64,000 nucleotides of DNA from Bifidobacterium adolescentis ATCC 15703 (GCF_000010425.1 NC_008618.1:179946-243945), one strand, 5' to 3'. Positions 16,178 through 25,842 are shown, counted from the first letter of the stretch. Numbers and translations: made by a program. The notes: a model not told the origin generated them from the letters alone.

Positions 16178-17701
16178 TTACTGCGATTTGCGCAACAGCC
16201 CCCGAACCGCGTATCCGATCGCGCCGCACGTCACCGCGCCCGCCCCTAGCAGCGTGGCGCTGACCTGCGGCCTGCGCAGCTCGTTGCGCACGCCGATCAG
16301 GTCCGTCACGCAATGGTCCTCGAAGAACACGCGTAATTCGTTGCTGGAATAACGGCCGACCAGATCGCCCCACGTCAGCATGCGCGTCACGTACGCCATC
16401 GGATTGTCTTCGCGGAATTCAAACAGCCGGATGCCGCGGAACCGCGATTTCGGGCCGTAGCATTCAAAACCACAGGTCGGCGCGTACCCCAAATCGATGT
16501 CGTGCACATGCCCGACGAACGAATTCTTGTGGTCATGCCCGCAGAACAGCGCGAAATAGCCGCCCGCCTCACGCAGCGCGTCCACTTCGCCCACGTTCAC
16601 GTCGGCGCAGCCAATCGCCTCGCCCAGCCGCGAACCGGGTCGGCACACATCGCGGTCGAGCACATAGCAATGTCCTGCGAATTCGCGCGCGCCCTCCACG
16701 GCGTTCGGCGTGTAGGCGGGCACTTCGCGCAGGCAATCGTAGAATTCCTGCGGCGGAATGTGCTGGAAGGCGATCGCCGGCACCGCCTGCCCGTCGCCAT
16801 TGCGCCTGCCCAACTCGCGTTGCACGCGCTTCAGCCATTCGACGGCTTCCGGCGAGGGGGTGCCGTAGCCGTCGGAGTCGGCCAAATCCCAGCCGCGCGA
16901 ATTCGCCGCGTATTTCGCGTATTCGGTGACCGACTGCCGTCCGTTGCCGTCACCCGCGTCTGCCGTGTCGGCGTAATCGCCCGAATTGACCATCATCACG
17001 CTCATTGTGATGCGCCCCGAACCGTCGGACGCTTCGATCGGCAACGCGAACGTGCCCGGTTCGAGCGCCAACGGCGACGAGCCGGCGACGGGATTCATAC
17101 AGCCGGCAAACTCGCGGTAAAGATCGTCCTGTTCGTCGGCGAGGATGCCGCATTGGAAATCATGGTTGCCGTACGTCGCAGCGAAGGGGATACGCGATTC
17201 CAACGCCGGCCCCAAAAACGCGGCGAACGTGTCGCGCACTTTCTGCCGTGTCTCGTCGAGCAGCGACGCCGCGGTGGCGCGATTGATGGCTTCCGCCCAC
17301 GATTCCAGCTTGCTGGCAGAACCGTTGCGACCTGCGCTTTTCACCAGTTTCGGCGAATCGGTGCCGATGCCGTCGATCATCCACCGTTCGTCGGAGGGCT
17401 GCGATTTGGTCAGTGTTTTGGCGATCGGATGACGTTTGATGCCGCGGATTTTCGCTTCGATTTCGGTGACCGCGCGCACGTGCGTACCGGGCTGTTCGCC
17501 ACGGCGACGTAGAAACGTATCGATATATGCCGGATCGTAGCCGCGGATCTGATCGCCGGTGAGCACGATGAGGTCGGGATGTGCCTTCCTGATAGCGCCT
17601 TCGATCAGCCGAATCGTGTCTTCGCGCACGTCCGGACCATCCTGAATATCAGCCATTTGCAGCACCCGGAACGTACCGTCGCTGTTGAATCGCAAGCTCA
17701 T
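16178..17701 (-). CDS. Calcineurin-like metallophosphoesterase (full metal-ligand set)
   Basis: A 507-residue phosphoesterase. Motifs in order: FRVLQMADIQDGP (DxQ in place of the usual DxH), VLTGDQIRGYD with the bridging Asp, TYGNHDFQCG, and FCGHDHKNSFVG near the C-terminus. The family hydrolyses phosphomonoesters or diesters using two metal ions; the substrate is unknown here. No signal peptide. A C-terminal hydrophobic stretch (VSATLLGAGAVTCGAIGYAVRGLL) may anchor it. I chose the ATG at 17701; a further 22 in-frame residues upstream look unrelated. A paralogue sits at 60893-62356. Confidence 0.85.
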   Translation of the reverse strand: MSLRFNSDGTFRVLQMADIQDGPDVREDTIRLIEGAIRKAHPDLIVLTGDQIRGYDPAYIDTFLRRRGEQPGTHVRAVTEIEAKIRGIKRHPIAKTLTKSQPSDERWMIDGIGTDSPKLVKSAGRNGSASKLESWAEAINRATAASLLDETRQKVRDTFAAFLGPALESRIPFAATYGNHDFQCGILADEQDDLYREFAGCMNPVAGSSPLALEPGTFALPIEASDGSGRITMSVMMVNSGDYADTADAGDGNGRQSVTEYAKYAANSRGWDLADSDGYGTPSPEAVEWLKRVQRELGRRNGDGQAVPAIAFQHIPPQEFYDCLREVPAYTPNAVEGAREFAGHCYVLDRDVCRPGSRLGEAIGCADVNVGEVDALREAGGYFALFCGHDHKNSFVGHVHDIDLGYAPTCGFECYGPKSRFRGIRLFEFREDNPMAYVTRMLTWGDLVGRYSSNELRVFFEDHCVTDLIGVRNELRRPQVSATLLGAGAVTCGAIGYAVRGLLRKSQ

Positions 17702-17842
17702 GATGCCCACTGTACTGCGGCAAATCTGGATATGGGGTGAAATAAGGGCGCGAAAATCGCAAACCATGCCGTCATATCGCGGAATACCGGCAAAATATGG
17801 GATTGGTTGTCGCTAGTATGGGCGGCAGTGCAGGTAGGTAAC

Positions 17843-17893
17843 ATGCACGTAACAATGTGGATTGGCAGAAGGCCGATCCGACTTTACAGATAA
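17843..17893 (+). other. Possible upstream mini-ORF before leuA
   Basis: ATG at 17843 opens a 16-codon frame (MHVTMWIGRRPIRLYR) whose TAA overlaps the leuA ribosome site at 17891-17899. It contains only one leucine, so it is not a classical leucine attenuator peptide. Translation is unproven. Confidence 0.25.
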
Positions 17894-17902
17894 GGAGGAG
17901 TG

Positions 17903-19813
17903 ATGGGTCAGGATCAATCGTCAGTGTTTGATCTCGCGGCAGTCGCCGCGGCGTCCAACGGAGGGAACAACGACCCGCTGCTGCCTCCGGCGCGTTACAT
18001 TGGAGCTCCGCAAAAGCCCAGCAAGATGCCGTACAACAAGTACGTCGCATACGATAAGCAGGTGCCGTTTGATTTCCCGGAGCGTACGTGGCCGGGCAAG
18101 CGACTGCAGCGTGCACCGCGTTGGTGCTCCGTCGATCTTCGCGACGGCAACCAGGCCCTCGTCAACCCGATGGATTCCGAGCGCAAGCTGCGTTTCTGGA
18201 ATCTGCTCGTGTCGATGGGCTTCAAGGAGATCGAGGTCGGCTTCCCGTCGGCTTCCGAAACCGATTATGACTTCATCCGCATGCTGATCGAGCGTGAGCT
18301 CATTCCTGACGATGTCACCATCGTCGTGCTCACCCAGGCCCGCGAGCATCTGATTCGCAAGACCTACGAGTGCCTGAAGGGCGCCAAGCGCGCCATCGTG
18401 CACTTCTACAATTCCGTGTCCGTGCTGCAGCGCGAGGTCGTGTTCCGCAAGGACAAGGCCGGCATCAAGAAGCTTGCCACCGACGCCGCGGCGCTGTGCA
18501 AGGAGCTTGAGGGCGAGGCCAAGGGCATCGACCTGTACTACGAGTATTCTCCGGAATCCTTCACCGGCACCGAGCCGGAGTACGCAGTCGAGGTGTGCAA
18601 CGCGGTGATCGACGTCATCAAGCCGACGCCGGAACATCCGATGATCATCAACCTGCCGGCAACCGTGGAAATGACCACGCCGAACGTCTTCGCCGACGAG
18701 GTCGAGTATGTGTCCAACCACCTCGTACCGCGTGACGCCGTGGTGCTCTCCCTGCATCCGCACAACGATGAGGGCATGGGCGTTGCCGCCACCGAGCTGG
18801 CCGTGCTGGCCGGTGCCGACCGCGTTGAAGGCTGCCTGCTGGGCAACGGCGAGCGTACCGGCAACGTCGATTTGGTCACCCTTGGCCTGAACTTCCTGAC
18901 CCAGGGCATCGATCCGCAGATCGACTACTCCAACGTTCCGGAAATCCGCAAGACCGTCGAATACTGCAACCAGATCAAGATCTCCGAGCGCCACCCGTAC
19001 GCCGGCAACTTCGTGTTCACCGCGTTCTCCGGCTCCCATCAGGACGCCATCAAGAAGGGTCTTGAGGCCCGTCAGGTGGCCGCCGACCGTGCTGGCGCCG
19101 ATCTGGACAGCTTCGTGTGGCTCGTGCCGTACCTGCCGATCGACCCGAAGGACATCGGCCGTTCCTACGAGGCCATCATCCGCGTGAACTCCCAGTCTGG
19201 CAAGGGCGGCATGGCCTACCTGCTCAAGACCAACCACAACCTTGATCTGCCGAAGCGTCTGCAGGTCGAGTTCGAGAAGGTCGTGCAGAACTACGCCGAT
19301 GAGACCAAGAAGGAAGTCAAGGACGAGGACATCTGGCGTCTGTTCAAGGACGAGTACCTGCCGGTCGAGGAATCCGGCGCCACCGCGGCTGGTGTCGTGG
19401 TCGGAGACAGCAAGGACGAGACCCTCGAGCAGTGGGGCCGTCTGAAGCTGCTGAAGGTGTCCGTCTCCTCCGGCGAGGATGGTTCCGACACCGTGCTCAA
19501 GGCCAGGATTCTCGACCGCGGCGTGAACGTTGGTGTCGACGAGCCGGTGGAGCGTGAGGTCTCCGGCATCGGCAACGGTCCGATCGCCGCCTTCCTCAAC
19601 GCCGTGAGCAACTTCGGCATCGAAGCGTCCGTCATGGATTACGTGGAGCACACCATGTCCGTCGGCACCGATGCCATGGCCGCTTCCTATGTGGAATGCC
19701 AGATCGGCGAGGAAGACAACACGAGCATCGTGTGGGGCGTCGGCATCGATACCTCTATCGTCACCAGCTCGCTGAAGGCCATCATCTCGGCCATCAACCG
19801 TTCCGAGCGCTGA
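17903..19813 (+). CDS. leuA: 2-isopropylmalate synthase, long actinobacterial form
   Basis: Condenses acetyl-CoA with 2-ketoisovalerate, the first committed step to leucine. After an N-terminal extension come the active-site segments CSVDLRDGNQALVNPMD, IEVGFPSASETDYDF and the metal-binding LHPHNDEGMGVAATELAV, followed by GCLLGNGERTGNVDLVTL. The C-terminal third (about residues 480-636) is the allosteric leucine-binding domain. Length about 636 aa is typical of the actinobacterial LeuA2 type. The ATG at 17903 sits just after AAGGAGGAG; a GTG one codon earlier is possible. leuC lies at the far end of this window, so the pathway genes are dispersed. Confidence 0.97.
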   Translation: MGQDQSSVFDLAAVAAASNGGNNDPLLPPARYIGAPQKPSKMPYNKYVAYDKQVPFDFPERTWPGKRLQRAPRWCSVDLRDGNQALVNPMDSERKLRFWNLLVSMGFKEIEVGFPSASETDYDFIRMLIERELIPDDVTIVVLTQAREHLIRKTYECLKGAKRAIVHFYNSVSVLQREVVFRKDKAGIKKLATDAAALCKELEGEAKGIDLYYEYSPESFTGTEPEYAVEVCNAVIDVIKPTPEHPMIINLPATVEMTTPNVFADEVEYVSNHLVPRDAVVLSLHPHNDEGMGVAATELAVLAGADRVEGCLLGNGERTGNVDLVTLGLNFLTQGIDPQIDYSNVPEIRKTVEYCNQIKISERHPYAGNFVFTAFSGSHQDAIKKGLEARQVAADRAGADLDSFVWLVPYLPIDPKDIGRSYEAIIRVNSQSGKGGMAYLLKTNHNLDLPKRLQVEFEKVVQNYADETKKEVKDEDIWRLFKDEYLPVEESGATAAGVVVGDSKDETLEQWGRLKLLKVSVSSGEDGSDTVLKARILDRGVNVGVDEPVEREVSGIGNGPIAAFLNAVSNFGIEASVMDYVEHTMSVGTDAMAASYVECQIGEEDNTSIVWGVGIDTSIVTSSLKAIISAINRSER

Positions 19814-19860
19814 TTGCGCTGATTGCACGGACGCGTTGAGCAAACGCGCCGGATATGATT

Positions 19861-19894
19861 CGAGGGGCTTCCCAGGGTAACCGGGAAGCCCCTC
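19861..19894 (+). terminator. Intrinsic terminator after leuA
   Basis: Arms CGAGGGGCTTCCC and GGGAAGCCCCTCG pair perfectly around a 8-nt loop. The U run is weak. The arm core GGGCTTCCC recurs in the terminator at 32390. Confidence 0.65.
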
Positions 19895-20000
19895 GTCGTT
19901 GTCATGTGCCATGCGATGCGCCCGCTCACAAGTGCGACAAGCGCGTTCCATGATGCTTCCTCTCCGCGGATGAAGGGTGTCGCAATGCCGCCACACCAAG

Positions 20001-20043
20001 TTGTACAACGATGTAAAACACGGTATAGTACATCGTTGTAAAA
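20001..20043 (+). promoter_or_regulatory. LacI-type double operator and promoter 1 (disrupted GH43 gene)
   Basis: -35 TTGTAC (20001-20006), 17-bp spacer, -10 TATAGT (20024-20029). Operator core TACAACGATGTA lies at 20004-20015 overlapping the -35, and its exact reverse complement lies at 20029-20040 over the start of transcription, centres 25 bp apart. This architecture would block polymerase when a LacI-family repressor binds. The local LacI gene at 24745 is the likely regulator, by proximity. Confidence 0.75.
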
Positions 20044-20071
20044 CCTGTATCTGCTTACTGAAGGATCTTCC

Positions 20072-21136
20072 ATGTCGGCCAATTATTCCCTGCTGTGCTA
20101 TACACGCGAAGCCACCGGACGCGAAGAGGCGAACAACGAGGACATCGCCTACAGCATGCATTTGGCGCTACGTTCCGGCGATGACGCCGAGTGGCAGCCG
20201 CTGAACGAAAACTATGGCATCTTCTTCGCGGCCGGTGTGCCGATCGCCGCCGCGACCGCGGAATCCCGCCACGCGTGCACGGCCGCGGCGCACTTCGCCG
20301 CCGACCGGTTCGACGCGCCTCGCCCCGCCACCGACGCCGTCGCCCATGGCGTGGTCATGCCCGGTATGGATATCACGCTGAAATCGCTGAAGAATCCGTT
20401 CCTGTTCCGCCTCGCGGACGGACGATTCGCCATCGCCGCGACCCGTACCGCCCGCGGCGGTGAGCCGGATGGTTCCGAACGGTCGGCATTCCTGCTCGCC
20501 ATCAGCGATGATCTGACGGCGTTCGACCAGCGGGGGCTGGTGCTGTTGCGCACCACCGGTGGGGTCAATCACCCGTCCGTCTCTTTCGACGCCGCGGACG
20601 CGTGCTACGTCGTCTCCTGGACCGGTGACGATGGCAAGGCACGCACCGCGCGGACGGCCGATATCGTAGCCGCCGCCGGTTCGGGCAGGCCGCTTGATGT
20701 CGTGGAATCGGCGTCGTCGCAGCCGTTGCGTCAGACCGGGGATTGCGGCATTCCGAACGCCGTCGTCGGCAACAGCATCGCCATCAGTGAGCCGGAGGCC
20801 GAGCGCCTGATAGAGCGCTTCGGCCGCATCCGCAATACCGGAACGTCCGTGCCCGCCCAGCGAATCGATGCGGGCCTGCATGGTGAGGATGCCCGGAATG
20901 CGGTTCTGGCCTTGGCCGCAACCCGTGCGGAACTGTCATACAGCGACGGTTCGCAGGCCACGCGCGCAGTGGATTGGAACATGGCCCAGCTTGAGGCCAT
21001 CGCCCAGGAAGCCTCCGAGGGAACGCTCAAGGCCGGCCAGACCCGTACCGTCGAAGGCGTGATCCGCCAGAGCGTCTATCCGGTGCCGTTCGCGGTGGAA
21101 CGCGCCGACCCGTCGGTGTTGTCTTTCGTCAAATAA
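20072..21136 (+). pseudogene. 5' part of a GH43-like arabinosidase gene, cut by IS21 element
   Basis: The first 1,048 bases encode about 335 residues of an N-terminal accessory domain plus the beginning of the catalytic domain; a residual open frame continues five codons into the insertion and stops at 21136. The break follows ADPSV, where the Asp is the expected GH43 general base. Deleting 21120-23650 (the element plus one copy of the 6-bp duplication) joins this piece in frame to 23651-24717 and gives an uninterrupted 704-residue protein. The start ATG at 20072 has AAGGATC upstream. The fragment alone lacks the other catalytic acids, so it should be inactive if expressed. Confidence 0.85.
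21114..21119. repeat. Left copy of target-site duplication CGGTGT
   Basis: CGGTGT directly precedes the left end of the IS element and recurs at 23645-23650 after the right end. Confidence 0.85.
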
Positions 21137-21190
21137 ATCTGCGTGTCGTCACCAGTTAATCTGAACACCATCGGCGTTCAAAATGGACAC
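21120..21190 (+). repeat. IS21 left terminal inverted repeat
   Basis: Begins TGTCTTTCGTCAAATAAA; 53 of 71 positions match the complement of 23574-23644, counted by eye. Confidence 0.8.
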
Positions 21191-21226
21191 CGTCACCGGC
21201 GGCCGGGTTGGTTCCGCTCTTTTCGT

Positions 21227-22009
21227 TTATTTCATCAGGGAGTGGCTGTTGCGGTATGACTCGCCACGGAACCTGACGATCCTTCCGTGGTGCACGATGC
21301 GGTCGATGACCGCGGCGGCCATGTCGCCGTCTCCGAACACCTCGCCCCACCGTCCGAACTCCAGGTTCGTGGTGAACACCACGCTCCGCTTCTCGTAGGA
21401 ATCCGCGACGACCTGGAACAGGAGCCTGGCCCCGTCGATGTCGATCGGCAGGTAGCCCAGCTCGTCGATGACCAGCAGCCTGGCGCGGCCTATCGCGCGC
21501 AGTTCCGCGTCGAGCCGGTTCTCGTCCCTCGCCCGCCGCAAACGCATCACCAGCGACGACGCGGTGAAGAACCTCACCGGCATGCCCCTCTCGCACGCCA
21601 GCATGCCCGTGGCGATCGCCATGTGCGTCTTGCCGCATCCCACGTCGCCGTAGAGCACGAGGTCCTCGGCCCGGTCCACGAAACCGAGGTCCATGAGCTG
21701 CTCGCGCCCCCAGTCGGCGGGGAACGACGCCATGCCCCAGTCGTATCCGTCGAAGCCCTTGACGCACGGGAATCCCGCGTTCCTGATCAGCCTGGCGCGC
21801 CTGGATTCCGTCCGGCTGGCGTTCTCGGCCCTGAACAGGTCGGCCAGCACGCCGAGCTGGCCGGGCGTGGCGCCCGCGACCACGGAACGCAGCACGCTCC
21901 TGGTCAACGGCAGCCCGCATGCGAGCTCCATGACCTCGTCCGGGGTGGACTTGCTCACGGTCCGCCCGCCCCTGCGTCCGCCCGCCGCGGCGTCCGTCGA
22001 CTCACTCAT
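21227..22009 (-). CDS. istB: IS21-family helper ATPase IstB
   Basis: DnaC/IstB-type AAA+ ATPase that assists the transposase in target selection. Walker A is LYGDVGCGKTHMAIATGML (about residues 139-157), followed by LVIDELGYLPIDIDGARLLFQV, which is the classic IstB Walker B signature, and TTNLEFGRWGEVFGD. The 260-residue length is normal. The start overlaps the end of istA by 8 bp, implying translational coupling as in other IS21 elements. Confidence 0.95.
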   Translation of the reverse strand: MSESTDAAAGGRRGGRTVSKSTPDEVMELACGLPLTRSVLRSVVAGATPGQLGVLADLFRAENASRTESRRARLIRNAGFPCVKGFDGYDWGMASFPADWGREQLMDLGFVDRAEDLVLYGDVGCGKTHMAIATGMLACERGMPVRFFTASSLVMRLRRARDENRLDAELRAIGRARLLVIDELGYLPIDIDGARLLFQVVADSYEKRSVVFTTNLEFGRWGEVFGDGDMAAAVIDRIVHHGRIVRFRGESYRNSHSLMK

Positions 22010-23465
22010 CGCCGTCCTCCCTCATGAACCTGCTGTACGTGTCGAGCCTGGCCCTCGATTCGGGACCGTCGCCCTGCGCGATCCGCCTGGCCGTCTGGTC
22101 GATCGCGGCCCTGTCGGGCCTTCTGCCCGCGGCGACGATCTCGACGACGGCCATGACGGCCGCACGGAAGCCACTCACCACGGCCGCGTGGCGGATGTCG
22201 TCGACCAGCAGGCCGCGTTCGCGCGGCTCCATCCGGTCGAGCAGCACGCGCGTCTCCTCCGGGAAGTCGGAGCGTATGGGACTCTCGCCCCACGAACGCG
22301 GCTTGCGTGCGATGATGGCGAGCAGCGACAGCGGGTCCATCGCGGTGTCGGGGCTGCGCCCCCACCTGCGCTCCAACGTGACGATCGGCTCGCCGTCCAT
22401 GGAACGCAGCTCGACCCGCAGGGCCCGCACGCCGGCCATGAGACGCATGGAATGCCATTTCGGGCCCGCGAGGTAGCGGTTCGAGTCGATCGTGACCGTT
22501 CCGGTCCTGTCGGCCTTCACCCCGCGCCAGTCGCACGCGTCGAACATGGACGGCGGCAGCGGGAGCATGTGGTCGAGGTCCGTCTCGAACAGGTCCCGGA
22601 TCGGCACGTCCTCGCGGTAGTGGACGCCGCGCGCGATCTCGTCGCAGCGTTCCAACCACGCGTCCGTGAGCCGGTCCCATCCCTCCGCGGACGGCGTCGG
22701 CACCATCAGGTTGCGGCGCAGGAAACCGACCGCGTTCTCCGTGCTTCCCTTCTCCCAGCCGGAATAGGGGTTGCAGAACCTCGTCTCGAAGCCGTAGTGC
22801 GCGCAGAACAGCGAGAACAGCCTCGTCTGGGTGACGGTCCCGTCGGCCCTGCGGTGGCCGACCCCGGTGGCGTTGTCGAACACTAGCACGCGGGGGACCA
22901 TGCCGGCATGGGAGAACACCTTGTTCAGACCATGGCACACGCATTCCGCGGTCTCTCCCGGCAGCGCGGCCACGTATCTCATGTTCGAGTACGGGAACGA
23001 GACCACCAGGAAATGCACGGTCCGTTCCACGCCGGCGACCACGGCCAGGGCCTGGCCGAAATCGACCTGCGCGCTGCCCGGCGCCCATTCCAGCTCACTG
23101 AACCCCTCGGCCTCGCCGCGGTGGCGTTGGCGCCAGCGCTTGACCCATCGCTGCACCGACGAATAACTGCCCTCGAAGCCGCATTCCTCCACGAGCCGCT
23201 CGTGTACGCGCCGGGCGGTGTGCCGCTGTTTGCGTGGCATGCGCCGGTCGGCCTCGAGCCATTCGTCGGCCTTGCGCGCGTACTCGCCCGCGACCAGGGA
23301 ACGGCTCGCAGTTCCCCCGGTCGGCGGAACGGGCGAATAATCGCGGGTCGCGTACTTGACCACGGTCGTCCGCGAAACGCCCAGTTCCCTAGCTATCTGC
23401 GTATGCGTCAGGCCTTTCGTCTCGAGCTGCCTGATACTCTGTTGAATACGCACCGGTGTCGTCAT
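22002..23465 (-). CDS. istA: IS21-family transposase IstA
   Basis: DDE transposase of 487 residues. The N-terminal HTH is TKGLTHTQIARELGVSRTTVVKYA, then the rve integrase core beginning APGSAQVDFGQALAVVAG (first Asp), NATGVGHRRADG with a second Asp region just before it (VLVFDN), and GWEKGSTENAVGFLRRN carrying the Glu. The ATG at 23465 is preceded by GGAGGAAAGG; 31 upstream in-frame residues are unlikely. No frameshift seen. Confidence 0.95.
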   Translation of the reverse strand: MTTPVRIQQSIRQLETKGLTHTQIARELGVSRTTVVKYATRDYSPVPPTGGTASRSLVAGEYARKADEWLEADRRMPRKQRHTARRVHERLVEECGFEGSYSSVQRWVKRWRQRHRGEAEGFSELEWAPGSAQVDFGQALAVVAGVERTVHFLVVSFPYSNMRYVAALPGETAECVCHGLNKVFSHAGMVPRVLVFDNATGVGHRRADGTVTQTRLFSLFCAHYGFETRFCNPYSGWEKGSTENAVGFLRRNLMVPTPSAEGWDRLTDAWLERCDEIARGVHYREDVPIRDLFETDLDHMLPLPPSMFDACDWRGVKADRTGTVTIDSNRYLAGPKWHSMRLMAGVRALRVELRSMDGEPIVTLERRWGRSPDTAMDPLSLLAIIARKPRSWGESPIRSDFPEETRVLLDRMEPRERGLLVDDIRHAAVVSGFRAAVMAVVEIVAAGRRPDRAAIDQTARRIAQGDGPESRARLDTYSRFMREDGDE

Positions 23466-23573
23466 TCCTTTCCTCCCGAGGACCATGTGTTGGTTGTTAG
23501 CACTCGGGAATCTATCAGGAACCGTACGGCACCGGCGCTTTTCTTCCGCCGATGCCATTTCCGTCCGCCGTCC

Positions 23574-23644
23574 GTGTCCAATATGAACGCTTATGCCGTT
23601 CAGATTTGGTGGTGACGCCGTACACGTTTATTTGACCATAAACA
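23574..23644 (-). repeat. IS21 right terminal inverted repeat
   Basis: Read outward to inward on the minus strand it begins TGTTTATGGTCAAATAAA and aligns with the left end. Confidence 0.8.
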
Positions 23645-23650
23645 CGGTGT
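23645..23650. repeat. Right copy of target-site duplication CGGTGT
   Basis: Matches 21114-21119 and marks the right boundary of the element. Confidence 0.85.
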
Positions 23651-24717
23651 TCGCGTGGAAGTTCAACGGCAAGCCGATGTTCATGTTCATCGCCACCGAT
23701 GACACCGACGGCAATTGCGTGGATCCGAACGACGGCAGGACCCATATGCCGCTGCGCATCGCCGACTCCATCGAAGCGCTTTCCGACGCCGCGGGCGGAC
23801 AGGCCAAGGAGATCGATCTGCTCGCATGCGGCGATCTCAATAGCGAAGATCGTCCGATGACCGGCTGCTTCTGGGCTCCGGAACTGCATGTGATCGGCGG
23901 CAAGCTGTCGGTCCTGTTCATGCCCTGCTTCGATGGGCCGCGCGTCAATCCCGACGGCACCCCCAACGATCGTGCCGGCAAACCGGACATGTGGACCGGC
24001 AGCTGCCACATCATGCAGCTCAAGCAGCATTCCGACGGCACGGATTTTGATCCGCGCGAGCCGGAGAACTGGACGGTGCCCGAGCCTATCCTCGACCCGG
24101 ATGGCGAGACGCTCAATCCAATCCAGCGCATTTCGCTTGACATGACCGTGCTGTGCGATTCGGGCCGCTGGTACTACGCATGGCAGCAGGTCGGCAGCAT
24201 CTGGATCGCCAGCTTTGACCCGGCTCGTCCGGCGAGGCTCACCAGCAAGCCGAAGCAGATCGTCGTGCCGGAATTCGCATGGGACAACATGATCGCCGAA
24301 GGACCGAACGCCATCGTGCATGACGGAACGATTTTCCTGATCTACTCGGGCTCGCTGGTCGGCATCGACTACACGACCGGCCTGGTCACCGCCCCGGCCG
24401 GACAGGGAGCCGATCTGACCGACGCCAGCGTATGGACGAAGCTCGATTATCCGCTGCAGAAGTCCGGCATGTACAACGGGCGTTGGCAGCTCGGCACCGG
24501 CCACGGCATGTGGTCGCATGACGAGGACGGCAACCTCATCTACGTGTTCCACAACGCCGAATACGAGCACGGCCGCTATGGTGGCCGCGACGCCCAAGTG
24601 CGCCGCGTGCATTGGTCCAAGGAGGGCATGCCCATTCTGGATATGCAAACGGCGGAGGAGCTTGACCCCGACTATGCTGGTGTAACAATGGAGGTTGGTT
24701 TCTTCGATGCCGACTGA
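23651..24717 (+). pseudogene. 3' part of the disrupted GH43-like arabinosidase gene
   Basis: Encodes the bulk of the five-bladed propeller catalytic domain. After rejoining, the protein reads ADPSV-FAWKFNGKPMFMFIATDD. FWAPELHVIGGKLSVLF, RISLDMTVLCDSGRWYYAWQQ (candidate pKa-modulating Asp) and IAEGPNAIVHDGTIFLIYSGS (candidate general acid Glu) are all intact, so the only visible damage is the insertion. Translation might restart inside the element's right end (an open frame extends back to 23593), but without the general-base Asp. LacI follows 27 bp downstream and may have shared this transcript, which the insertion would now interrupt. Confidence 0.85.
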
Positions 24718-24744
24718 GTCCGCTGAATGACAAAAGGGGTATAT

Positions 24745-25818
24745 ATGCCGAAGCGAACGGGGGGAAACGGCGAGCATGTCGTGACCATGCGTGAGGTGGC
24801 CAAGGCGGCCGGAGTGTCGATCAAAACCGTCTCCAACGTGGTCAACGACTACGAATTCGTCTCGCAGGCCACGCGCGACAAGGTCAACAAAGCCATCGCG
24901 GAACTGGGATACACGGTGAACGTATCGGCGCGCAACCTGCGCCGAGGGCAGACCGGCATCATCGGCTTGGCCATTCCCGATCTGCAGATGCCGTATTTCG
25001 CGCAGCTGTCGTCGCTGGTCATCGAAGAGGCGAAGAAAGTCGGTTTGCGCGTGATTGTGGAGCCGACGCAATATTCGCGCGATGGCGAGTTGGAAGCGCT
25101 GCACGGGTCCCAGCAGATGATGATCGACGGCCTGATCTACAGCCCGTTGGAGCTTGGGCAGGATGACGTCGAGCAGCTGAAGGTCGATTATCCGCTCGTG
25201 CTGGTCGGCGAACGCATCTTCACCGATCAGGTGGACCACATCGCCACCGAGAACGTCGAAGGCGCGAAGCGTGCCACGCAGTATCTGCTGACGACCGGTT
25301 GCCGCCGCGTGGCCGTGGTCGGCGTTCATCCGGGGGAGAAAGTCGGTTCCGCCGCACTGCGCTACCAAGGGTATCTTGAGGCGCTGGAGGAGGCCGGCGT
25401 CGAATTCGACGATCGGCTGGTCGTCGAATCGGGCATGTGGCATCGTAGTGACGGCGTGAGGGCCATGAACGCGTTGTTGGATTCCGGCGTCGAAGTCGAT
25501 GGCGTCGTCGCGCTGAACGACATGCTGGCTTCCGGCGTGATGCACGCGATCCAGATGCACGGCTTGCACATTCCCGACGACATCTCCGTGGTTGGTTTCG
25601 ACAATTCCGACGATTCACAGTACCTGTCGCCGGCGCTGACGTCGATCGCGCCGGGACTTGAAGCGGTCGCCCGTCTGTCGGTGAAAGTGCTCAAGGAGCG
25701 CATCGACGGCCGTGACCCGAATGCCGACAGGCCGGGGGAGAAGGTCTTCCGCAAGGTCGCATCATCGCTGGTCGTGCGCCAATCCACCAAACTCCCCATC
25801 GATTCCCTCGTCCTCTGA
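24745..25818 (+). CDS. LacI-family regulator of the arabinan/glycoside locus
   Basis: A 357-residue regulator. HTH VTMREVAKAAGVSIKTVSNVVNDYEFV, then the hinge region NVSARNLRRGQTGIIGLAIPDLQMPYFAQL. The ligand domain ends DDISVVGFDNSDDSQYLSPALTSIAPGLEAVARLSVKVLKERIDGR. The ATG at 24745 has AAAGGGG seven bases upstream; the frame also opens at 24727. It sits between the disrupted GH43 gene and the intact one, so it is the most likely protein to bind the paired TACAACGATGTA-type sites at 20001, 26061 and 27196. Effector is probably an arabino- or gluco-oligosaccharide; unknown. Confidence 0.92.
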   Translation: MPKRTGGNGEHVVTMREVAKAAGVSIKTVSNVVNDYEFVSQATRDKVNKAIAELGYTVNVSARNLRRGQTGIIGLAIPDLQMPYFAQLSSLVIEEAKKVGLRVIVEPTQYSRDGELEALHGSQQMMIDGLIYSPLELGQDDVEQLKVDYPLVLVGERIFTDQVDHIATENVEGAKRATQYLLTTGCRRVAVVGVHPGEKVGSAALRYQGYLEALEEAGVEFDDRLVVESGMWHRSDGVRAMNALLDSGVEVDGVVALNDMLASGVMHAIQMHGLHIPDDISVVGFDNSDDSQYLSPALTSIAPGLEAVARLSVKVLKERIDGRDPNADRPGEKVFRKVASSLVVRQSTKLPIDSLVL

Positions 25819-25824
25819 GCTTTC

Positions 25825-25842
25825 GCTTGCCTTCCGGCAAGT
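25825..25842 (+). terminator. Weak hairpin after lacI
   Basis: CTTGCC-TTCC-GGCAAG followed by TTTCT, seven bases after the stop. Confidence 0.5.

Larger units (their letters stand above)
21120..23644. mobile_element. IS21-family insertion sequence, 2,525 bp
   Basis: Two minus-strand genes (istA then istB) flanked by terminal inverted repeats that align without gaps over 71 bp at about three-quarters identity. The ends read TGT...ACA, and the common outer block GTCAAATAAA starts nine bases in on both sides. A 6-bp direct duplication CGGTGT flanks the element, within the 4-8 bp seen for IS21. Both genes are intact, so it may still move. It interrupts the GH43 gene in its catalytic domain. Confidence 0.92.

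Noticed and set aside
17843..17893. Leucine attenuator peptide before leuA
   Set aside because: Only one Leu codon, and no alternative terminator hairpin can be drawn.
17921..20161. Very long open frame on the minus strand opposite leuA
   Set aside because: It mirrors the biased codon use of leuA and shows no family features; overlaps the whole of a well-supported gene.
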